From Pigoraptor vietnamica (lineage: Eukaryota; Opisthokonta; Filasterea): DNA of 26,548 nt. Positions 19,469 through 26,548 of this stretch are shown piece by piece; within the stretch, counting starts at the first letter, position 1, and every line of letters begins with the position of its first letter. The notes under the pieces are model-generated. The model saw only the letters and a program-made list of their open reading frames with translations, was not told where the DNA came from and searched no databases. A program made the translations under genes and the position numbers. The stretch lies in contig CALSCQ010002159.1 of assembly GCA_943704525.1 (NCBI GenBank), positions 1-26,548 on the forward strand, written 5' to 3'.

Positions 19469-22027
19469 ATGGCGGACGGAATCGTCGATAGGACCCGGCT
19501 CAAAAGCGCGCTGCGGACTCCCAATGTGAGTTTTGCTTTCAAATGACGTTGAGTATCGTATCTCTGCGTCGACAACAACTCACTTACTTGCTCACAACAG
19601 GCGGCTGCGACCAAAAAATGGTCGAAATTGCCACCCGGCGCACTTCCGTCGTCCGTGGGAAAGACGAAGAGCCTCGTGCGCCTTGGTGTGCCCTTCGACA
19701 GTCGCGGTGCCGTGTGGATGCGCTTGAGCGGTGGCGACGAGCTGCTCAAGTCCCACCCGTCGTGCTACGAGGATGCACTCGCTGCCGTCTTTGAAAATGG
19801 AAAAGGCGCCGACAACCCCCGCGCGCCCATGTTTGGGTCGCGCACCGACCTCTCGCGGTTGTATCTAACGGAGGAAGGGGTGCGGCACGCGTCGCGGATC
19901 CTCTGTGCCGTGGCATACGAGAACCCCGTCGTTGAGTTTTGCCCATTTCTCCCGGTGCTCGTCGTCGTGTTCTTGCACCACATGAAGCCTGCAGAGGCGT
20001 ACGCGTGCATCTCCTCCATCGTCAAGAGCGACGGGCGCTGCTTCTTCCACCACCGGCGGCCCTCGAGCAGCACCGCGTCGCATAAGGATGCGAACGCCAT
20101 CCGCGCGCGCCACAGCTCTGCGGGTTTTCTCATCACGTCGCACAAGGAACTCAATGTCGCCGCCGAAGTCTTGCGTGGCCTCGTCTCCGCAAAGCTTCCC
20201 GGCGTGTACGCGCACATTCTCTCGATGAGCCCCGACACGTCGCAGCGGTCACGCTTCTTTGACGATTGGATCGACTGGATATTCGAGTGCCTGCCTTTCG
20301 ACACGCTCGAGCGCGTCCTGGACTGCATGCTGTTCGAGGGAAAGAAGATCCTCTTTCGAATTGGCGTCGGTCTCATCAAGATTGCCGAGCCTGGCATTGT
20401 GCGTGCGACGGCGACGGGAGGCGCCATCGCGGCCGTGTGCAACGTCGCGGAGGGCGTCACCGGCGAGCGGCTACTGGAGGTGCGTGGGCGTGGGGTACTG
20501 TGTGCGTGTCTTGACTTCCCTTGGTCCGTGATGCATGCCTGCACACACGCAAACACGCACACTACCCTGTCGCAATTTGCGCGGAGGAAACTTCATGCTT
20601 GTCTCTCTTTCTTTTGCTGTTCTCCGACCGTTTACAGTGTGCGATGGAATTTGTATTCGCAGGCGGGATTTTCCGTTTCGCTTTCGCGGAAGGACATTTC
20701 GCACCTCTACGACAAGCTCGCGGACGATGCGCGACCCGTCGACGGCGTCGGTCGCACGGATCTCTTCCAGCGCCCGCTGCCCTCACTCTCCGCCCCGTCC
20801 GAAATAGTGAACGATGCACAGGTGGGTGTGCCTCCGCATCCATCGCCACCCGACGATCCTTCATCGGAGTACAGCATCGAGGACCTGCTCGAAGTGAACG
20901 GCGTCGAGCACGATGGCGTGCACCACGTCGCATGCATTTGTTATTGCTTGCGAGTTGTTGACACTCCTCGCTTTCGCAACGCACTTGCAGCTCGAGCAAA
21001 TATGGGCATGGGTGCCAGTTCGATTCCGCAGTGGCGCAATGAAGCGACTATATTCGATGACGGCGGACGGGTCAAGGTAGGTCACGTGCGTGTGTGCGTG
21101 CTCCGTAACCTGCTGTACGCAATAGCGGTGTCGCTTACAACATACAAACATCGCGCCGCGGCAGTGCTCGCACCCTCTACACCCGCTGCGGCAGCGCAGA
21201 GCCGCTCATCTTTATTGTGAAGGCAGTCGATGGCAAGGTATGCTCTAGTGCACGCATTCCCAGCGTTCACCACCAATAACAATTGCGCGTCCGCATGCTA
21301 GCACCTTGCTGCTATTTCTATTTGTTTGTATTACCCTTGCCACTATTATCCTTGTTATTACCTCCCTCCCTAACACCCTCGCCATCCGCCGTCGTGCCAG
21401 GTGCTGGGCGCGTATGTGTCACGCGCACTGGACCAGCGCACGGCAGACGGTCGCCAGGGTGCGTTTTTTGGGACGGCGGAGATGTATGTCTTTGCCTTCT
21501 CGAGCGATTACGGGCAGCGCTTCGAGTGGGTCGGGGCGTCGGCGTCTCTCAATAGCTCCGGACAGGCGGAGCAGCTGTTCGACATGCCGGACTTCTTCGT
21601 GCACGCGTCGGACCACTACATTGGGATCGGCGGGCAGAAAAAGTGAGCGCCCTCCCCATACGCTGTCGTGTAGGCAGTTTGCCATCACGCCGTGTGGTTT
21701 TGTCGCCGGTTGTCCGCTCTCCTTCGATTTTGTGTGCATTTGCGAATTTCTTTCTTGCGAATGTGTCGCACGGCGTGCGTCTGAGTGCTTTTTTGGCGTT
21801 GATGTGACGCTGCGTCGTTGTGCTCAATTGCCACCCTTCACCCTTCTCGCAGCCTAAGTGTGAGCGAGCGCAAGCACCACGCGCTGTGGCTCGACGTGGG
21901 CCTTGGGAAGGCCGCGTCGTTTCCCAACGAGACGTTCCGCAACCCACCGCTTCACAACAGCGCAGAGGGCGGGGAGTTTGAGATGGCCGCGCTCGAAATC
22001 TACACTGTCGTCGACTCGCTCTCTTGA
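19469..22027 (+). CDS. TBC1D24: TBC1D24-like TBC-TLDc protein
   Basis: This is a TBC (Rab-GAP fold) plus TLDc protein; the family acts in vesicle traffic and oxidative-stress resistance. Exons are 19469-19525, 19601-20479, 20663-20821, 20991-21076, 21165-21237, 21401-21642 and 21853-22027, giving 556 aa (human TBC1D24 559). TBC: LVRLGVPFDSRGAVW, LTEEGVRHASRILCAVAYEN, VEFCPFLPVLVVVFLHH and ERLLE joined to AGFSVSLSRKDISHLYDKL. TLDc: LEQIWAWVPVRFR, TLYTRCGSAEPLIFIVKA, VLGAYVSRALDQR, FFGTAEMYVFAF, ALWLDVGLGKAASFPNETF and FEMAALEIYTVV. The IxxDxxR arginine-finger motif of active TBC GAPs is not visible, as in TBC1D24, so it may be a lipid- or Arf6-binding module rather than a GAP. Start ATG 19469 (MADGIVDRTR) gives a short first exon. 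Intron 2 (183 nt) is stop-free in frame. Confidence 0.92.
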
Positions 22028-22513
22028 CGAATGAACTAGAGGCCTTTAAGCGAAAGACATACAGTGCGAGGGATATCTCTCACACGCGAAAGAGTGTGCC
22101 ACGTGAGTTTGGTGTGCGAGGGGGAGCATAACACAAACATGTCGAGGTTGGACTTCACGGCAGAAGCAGTGCAAAGAGGATAACATTTTATGATTTATGG
22201 CGAATTTGCCAAAATACGCCACAACCATCAATGCGACCCGCGGGCATTGCCGTACTTCGTTCCCCGAACGGCGCGCGTTGCGACGCGGTATTGCCGACAG
22301 CGAATCGTCCGCAGAATGACGAAAAGGGCACCGCCTACCCATCGCGCGCACGTATTTCGGCGTGGTAGTGCGTATGTCGAGTGCGGCCGCAGAAGCGCGC
22401 ATATAGGTGCAGCATTCGTCGACAGAGGGTCGTCCCATGTCGACGCGCGTTCGAGAGGGCGAAGGTGGGGAGGGTAGGCGAAGGCGCGCCGCAATACCCG
22501 CCGCCGCCCTCCC
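22028..22513. other. Convergent intergenic region
   Basis: The 486 bp between the stop codons of the TBC1D24-like and propeller genes contain no supported gene. A short AT-rich stretch (aacattttatgatttatgg, about 22182) and an inverted match (ctctcacacgcgaaagagtg, 22077-22096) could belong to 3' ends. Confidence 0.45.
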
Positions 22514-23680
22514 TCAGCAGTTGGAGATGACAATGTCGAGCGGGCACGCAGGAAGGGCATCCGTGATGTTGCCAAAGTACGCGAGCGTGGCCGTCGAGAA
22601 CACGTGAATCTTGTAGTCGTGCTGCGACAGCACGTACAGCTTCTCCGACAGCACCGCCATCCCCGCCGGCCACGTGACCTTCTTGCTCTGGAACTCGCCC
22701 GCCAGCCGCGCAACGTCCGAATTCCGCATGTGAAACGCGAACGCGGGCGGCTCCGTCCAGTTCGCGTTGGCCGCGTAGAGAATGTTCGTCGCAGATTCGT
22801 ACACGAGGCCCGCGGGGCTGAACGTGTTCGCGTACTTGTTCTTTCCCACCGCCGCCGCGGAGACCGTCTGCAGCGTGCGACCCGTGATGACATCCACTCC
22901 CCACGTCTTGAAGGCCGTTTCGACGCCGACCCACAGCACACCGCGCGACGCCGTCAGCGGGCGCAGGCCTGTGTCCCCTCCCCTATTCACGTCGAAGAAG
23001 AGGCCCGGTACAACAGACGCATTGTTGAAAACGGGCGACGGAAAGGGTTTCCCCATCTTATCCCCGCTTGCCTCGAGCCCGTGGTAGCGCAGCACGGCCC
23101 CGAAGGCGTCCTCGGAGACGTAGACGTTCGAGTCGGGCCCAAACGCGATGCTCTGCGGATTCACGAGCCCTCGGTTGTGCGCGCCGTACTCCGTAAAGTT
23201 CTTCACAAAACGGCGCTTAAAAGAGGGCGCGTCGTTGACGCCGACACAGGGGCTGTAGAGCAGCAGGCGGGACGCGTTGGCCGCGCGGCTGACGACCATC
23301 AGGTGCGGATCGACCGCGTTTTTCTCGAGCGCAATGCCGCGCAAGGCGCCGAGCGTGCCCGTGGACGCCTCGTCCCGCTCGAGCGCATCGTCCGACACGA
23401 GACAGCCGTCGGTCGCGGAGAACTTGAGCACGACGCTCGGCAGCACCGGCGGGTACGTGTTGCCGAACGTGACGAGGAGGTAGGGCGGAGACACGGTCGA
23501 CAGATTGCATCGCCGTAGCGACGCCAGAGCCACGTCCCACGCGGCGCGGGTCGAGTTCAAGTGGCACCTCCCCGGTCGTATGCGGCCCGGCACCTTTTCC
23601 AGTGTCGCAAGAAGCACAAGAAACGTGAAGAGGCCCATCCCGAACACGAGGGCGGGCGTGCGACGGCCGATCTTCACCAT
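22514..23680 (-). CDS. Intronless type II membrane glycoprotein, predicted NHL-like beta-propeller
   Basis: A single uninterrupted frame of 388 aa from ATG 23680; the frame is open to an upstream ATG at 23863 (449 aa). The inner start is preferred because it puts a signal anchor at residues 9-28 (ALVFGMGLFTFLVLLATL) right after a basic MVKIGRR. The rest looks lumenal or extracellular, with seven N-glycosylation sequons (NST, NLS, NAS, NFT, NAS, NWT, NIT). Repeated blade-like pieces such as NPQSIAFGPDSNVYVSE, SPAGLVYESATNILYAANAN and WPAGMAVLSEKLYVLSQHDY resemble NHL or SMP30-type six-bladed propellers. No catalytic motif is recognised, so the function is unknown. It could bind ligand or matrix at the cell surface. 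Being intronless among intron-rich neighbours, it may derive from a retrocopy or a transfer. Confidence 0.8.
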   Translation of the reverse strand: MVKIGRRTPALVFGMGLFTFLVLLATLEKVPGRIRPGRCHLNSTRAAWDVALASLRRCNLSTVSPPYLLVTFGNTYPPVLPSVVLKFSATDGCLVSDDALERDEASTGTLGALRGIALEKNAVDPHLMVVSRAANASRLLLYSPCVGVNDAPSFKRRFVKNFTEYGAHNRGLVNPQSIAFGPDSNVYVSEDAFGAVLRYHGLEASGDKMGKPFPSPVFNNASVVPGLFFDVNRGGDTGLRPLTASRGVLWVGVETAFKTWGVDVITGRTLQTVSAAAVGKNKYANTFSPAGLVYESATNILYAANANWTEPPAFAFHMRNSDVARLAGEFQSKKVTWPAGMAVLSEKLYVLSQHDYKIHVFSTATLAYFGNITDALPACPLDIVISNC

Positions 23681-24106
23681 ATCAAAACTATCGGCAGAGG
23701 GACGCGCGGGAGACACGCATTCACGCGCGCGGCATGGATGCACGCAGCAGGCGGGCAGTGGTGACACGGCGCGCGTTTTGCGAGGACGAATGAGGAGTAC
23801 GTCGTGTGGCGACGCGGTCGAGCGGATTTTGATCCACTCGCAAGGCCCAGTCCGTGACGTCATGCATCCCTCCAGGATTCTTTCCCTATGACACGGCAGA
23901 AATGGGCGAAAGACAATTCGGTGAACCCTTCATTCTCTCTTCCGCCCTCGCGGCCTCCTCTCGTTTCTCCTCTCAAAACATGACCCCGCAGACAGGAAAC
24001 ACACGCACGCACGCGGCCGCACGCATGCCGCACGCAGCACGCTCACGCCAGAACAAAGCCGCGCACACGACGACGCAATGTAACAAAACAAGCAGAAAAT
24101 ATTCCT
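23681..24106. promoter_or_regulatory. Promoter of propeller gene and 3' region of EFA6-like gene
   Basis: These 426 bp separate two minus-strand genes. They hold a perfect CRE at 23855-23862 and a pyrimidine-rich stretch at about 23930-23975. No further gene is supported. The upstream extension of the propeller frame (to 23863) is rich in Arg, Cys and Pro and does not look like a protein domain. Confidence 0.45.
23855..23862 (+). promoter_or_regulatory. Perfect palindromic CRE (TGACGTCA)
   Basis: A full 8-base CREB/ATF palindrome lies about 175 bp upstream of the preferred start of the propeller gene. It is a plausible promoter element but could be chance. Confidence 0.35.
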
Positions 24107-26471
24107 TCAGGCGTTTGACTCGCGCGTGCCAAAGTCAAAGTCATTCGCGTGCGAACTCCGAATGGCCGCAACGTAGCTCGAGCTCCGGTACATGCGCAGC
24201 TTCGGCGGCGGAGGGGGCGACGCGCTCACAACGACGTCCGACAGCGGGCGCGCCGTTGCGGGCGACCCTGTCGACGGGCGCGCGGGAGAGGATGCCCCCA
24301 CCGCCGCGACACGAACGTCCGAAGACATACGAGGCGAGGCGACGACGTCTGTTGAAACGGCATCGGCTGCGCTTTCCATCGAGGCAGCCGACGCGGAGAA
24401 CGTGGCGGCGGCGGCGCTCTCCCCGCTAATGGTCGTGTCGGCAGTCACTGCGATCGAGATGGTGGGCTGAGCAGCGGTCTGTGCCGGCGTTGGCGGTACC
24501 GCGGGTGTGCTCGTGGATGCGTCGCTGAGTGTATACGACGCGGGCGCAGAGAGCGCCAGGGGCGTGGTGTCGGGCGACGACACGTCCGAGGGCGTCTCTC
24601 CGACGGCTGCCTTGCCGGACGACGGCTTGTCAACGTCGTCCTTCGGAAGCGCCTTGAGTTCCTCGACGTACACTTCGTAACGCTTGGCCTCGAACCTGCG
24701 ATCGTCCGACGGCATGAGCGCACCAGAACCACAACGGCCACAGACCGGGTGACTCTTGCTGCAGGACGCACCTGAGGTACTCGAGCTTCTTCTCCCATGC
24801 GGTGAGGACGGCCTTGTTGCTCTCGGAGAGCGTGTCGCGCATGGCCTCGTGCTCAGCGAGTTGTTCCTTGAACTCCTTCTCCTTGTTGATCATGTGCTGA
24901 ATCTGCTCTTGCTGCGCAGGCGCGACAAGACACAAACGGCTCAATGCGCGTGCCCTGAGACGAGCTCAGCATCGACGAGCGTTTGGGGACATGGATAGCA
25001 TGGAGGGAGAAGGAGACGAAAAGAGCACGCGACAGCCCTCGAGCAGCACGAAACGCCAGTTGTGTTGTGCGTGCCATGACGCAACCCACCAGCTTCAGCC
25101 GCGTTTCGGTCGACGGCAGCAATGGTTTACGGAACACGAGCAGCGAGCCGACAGGCGCGGGGAGCGCCGGGGCACTTGTTCGCGCCGCAGTCCTGAGATT
25201 TACAAAAGAAACGTTAACGATGACACACTTATTTGACTGCCTCTCACAACAAGCACACAAAAGCGCGCGTAACTATTCGACAGAGACAGGACCCAGCGGG
25301 GAGAGGGAGGACGTCAGGACTGTCCATCGCGTCCCCAGAAGACGGAAATATGACGACGGAACAGCGCGACAAGAGGCACGCAAAACGACGGTTCGTCGCC
25401 CCCTGGGCTACGCACCTGTTGATAGTGCGGATCCACTCGTCCCTGTCCTCGGCATTGCGGGCCTGGAACAACACGCGCGCGCTCTGCATCGTCGTCACGC
25501 TAAACACAAACGGGCGCTTGTCGTGGTCGCACACAGCGGCGTACGCGTGCCGCACGATGAGCGACTCGTCCGACTTTGATCCCTGTGGAGGCGTGAGATA
25601 TGAGCAAAGATTGATCGACCGACGCGATACACACGCACACACACGCACATCCGCACACGCAAAGGGTACATGCACGCACACGCACGCACACAGAGCCACA
25701 CACGAGTGCACGTAAGACGAGAACACTAGAGCCCTTTCCAGCTCACCCCCGTGGGCTTCCCCGACGCCTTGTACGACACAAGCATGTGGCCGCGAAGCAC
25801 CAGATACACCGATCGCCAAGAGCGGTCGCTCGAGGGTCGATTCTCCCCGTCAAACTCGCGTTTCCGGAACACCTGTCCCTCTCGCAAAACGGCCATATTT
25901 TGTGCATCCATGGCCTGCCGCACAGACACGCAGAAGCGAGATCAGCCAATATGGGACAGGCAAGACTGGCAACGACAGATTTGCACGCCCGCGCCAACTT
26001 AAAGGCCCATATACACGCGAGAACGCGCACAAAATCGCATCTGACGCACCTCTGCCGGGAGTGAGTTGTTGGATCGCGGGAGGGACCCATAGAGGTCGCT
26101 GCTGACGGTCGGCAACTGCGCGAGACTTCGGCTCTTTTGCTGCGCGCATACGGCTTCACGTCAGTGGGCGGAAGAAAAAGAAAAACACAGACGCGGGGGG
26201 GGAGGGGAGGAGGGCTGCCTACCAACAAGACGTGCGCGTGCTCCCGAAGAAAAAAAAACACAGGAGAGAGGATAGGGTTGCCTGGTTACACCTTAGTAAA
26301 GGTGCCAACAACACGTGCGCGTGCGCCCATGCTCACCGCAGAGTGGCCGATTCCCAGCTGCGACCCCACGCGCCCCAGAAAGCCCTTTGGCCGCGCCTCC
26401 AGCGGTTGCTCAGCGTCCGCCATATCGACGCCCATCTCGATCTCCTCGTTCTTAATCGACTGGTACAGCGA
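24107..26471 (-). CDS. PSD: EFA6/PSD-like Arf6 GEF, C-terminal part (Sec7 end, PH, coiled coil)
   Basis: This is the 3' part of an Arf6 exchange factor; its first exons lie beyond the window. Visible exons are 26471-26337, 26139-26050, 25914-25747, 25582-25416, 25192-25090, 24911-24772 and 24695-24107, giving 463 aa. It opens with the last Sec7 helix, SLYQSIKNEEIEM (human PSD: LYSSIKNEKLQW). A Ser-rich linker follows, then a split PH domain of about 100 residues: LREGQVFRKREFDGENRP, SWRSVYLVLRGHMLVSYKA, PFVFSVTTMQSARVLFQARN and RDEWIRTINR. The C-terminal region is diagnostic of EFA6: FRKPLLPSTETRLKL (human FSRPLLPATTTKL), coiled coil KEKEFKEQLAEHEAMRDTL, and FEAKRYEVYVEELKAL (human FEKTRYEMYVSIL). 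A 150-residue Ser/Thr/Ala-rich tail with a PPPPP stretch ends the protein and is longer than usual. PH should place it at PIP2-rich plasma membrane. The Sec7 catalytic Glu is not in the window. Confidence 0.9.
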
Positions 26472-26548
26472 CTGCGGGCGGTACGCGCAAACACACACGC
26501 ACATCAGCGCCTCGCCAAAAAAACAAAAAAAAAAAAAAAACGGCAAGG
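26472..26548 (-). other. Intron of the EFA6-like gene at right edge
   Basis: The acceptor cag (26474-26472) precedes the first visible EFA6 exon. Farther out are a gtgtgtgtttgcg stretch and a long A tract on the plus strand (about 26518-26541), a poly-T in the sense strand. The upstream exons with the Sec7 core are outside the window. Confidence 0.75.

Noticed and set aside
20638-20662. Upstream acceptor cag (about 20637) for TBC1D24 exon 3
   Set aside because: It gives the frame MEFVFAGGIFRFAFAEG, which does not match the family, whereas the second cag gives AGFSVSLSRKDISHLY, which aligns with human AFAIRLFSRKEI.
20822-20990. Acidic peptide SSEYSIEDLLEVNGVEHD as a possible exon between TBC and TLDc
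   Set aside because: It lies in a 169-nt interval with good gtgggt and cag borders. Reading through shifts the frame away from the conserved LEQIWAWVPVRFR, so it is treated as intron 3.
23681-23863. Upstream Met (23863) as start of the propeller protein
   Set aside because: It would bury the signal anchor behind 61 residues of Arg/Cys/Pro-rich sequence without domain character, and it overlaps the CRE. It is kept only as an alternative.
1-26548. Search for transposons, retroelements, virus-like elements, tRNA and rRNA genes
   Set aside because: No reverse transcriptase, transposase, capsid or integrase motifs, no terminal repeats with target duplications, and no cloverleaf or rRNA signatures were found by eye.

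Overview
This is intron-rich nuclear DNA from a eukaryote, most likely a unicellular protist. Exons are GC-rich. The 46 introns I could place are all GT-AG, mostly 60-350 nt, and many carry (CA)n, (GT)n, (CT)n or minisatellite tracts. There are no bacterial operons, tRNAs, rRNAs, CRISPR arrays or recognisable transposons. The gene set is an SNX17-type sorting nexin with a Retriever-type tail, an EFA6-type Arf GEF, a TBC1D24-type TBC-TLDc protein, a formin and a CHASE hybrid histidine kinase. That mix fits a free-living, amoeboid or flagellated lineage near opisthokonts, apusomonads or amoebozoans better than a plant or fungus, but the species cannot be fixed from the sequence alone.

Layout: (1) 1-1006, mostly non-coding, with a doubtful Cys/His-rich reading frame on the minus strand at the left edge; (2) 1007-2767 (+), exosome cap subunit Rrp4/EXOSC2, 5 exons; (3) 6589-3081 (-), SNX17-like PX-FERM sorting nexin, 13 exons; (4) 7252-11337 (+), transmembrane CHASE-HisKA-HATPase-receiver hybrid kinase, 4 exons; (5) 12276-17696 (+), formin with an N-terminal DEP domain, coiled coil, FH1 and FH2, 15 exons; (6) 18849-17911 (-), small four-helix membrane protein with an internal duplication, probably Fuseless family, 2 exons; (7) 19469-22027 (+), TBC1D24-like protein, 7 exons; (8) 23680-22514 (-), intronless type II membrane glycoprotein with a predicted beta-propeller; (9) 26471-24107 (-), C-terminal part of an EFA6/PSD Arf GEF (end of Sec7, PH, coiled coil), 7 exons visible, continuing beyond the right edge.

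All gene models were built by hand: each splice junction was chosen so that GT-AG boundaries, phase and family alignment agree, and the summed exon lengths of every complete gene are divisible by three. Most genes relate to membrane traffic, cortical actin and signalling. SNX17 recycles endosomal cargo, EFA6 activates Arf6, TBC1D24 is reported to bind ARF6, and the formin builds actin filaments. There is no evidence of co-regulation beyond proximity, and RRP4 (RNA processing) is unrelated.

The points most worth a second look are the DEP-FH2 formin architecture, the 15-bp minisatellite that repeats the RRP4 start codon in frame, stop-free introns of 3n length inside the kinase H-box and the TBC domain, a 20% GC island at about 19.13-19.25 kb, the conserved Retriever-type tail of SNX17, and an unusual 5' splice-site consensus (GTG at 39 of 46 donors).
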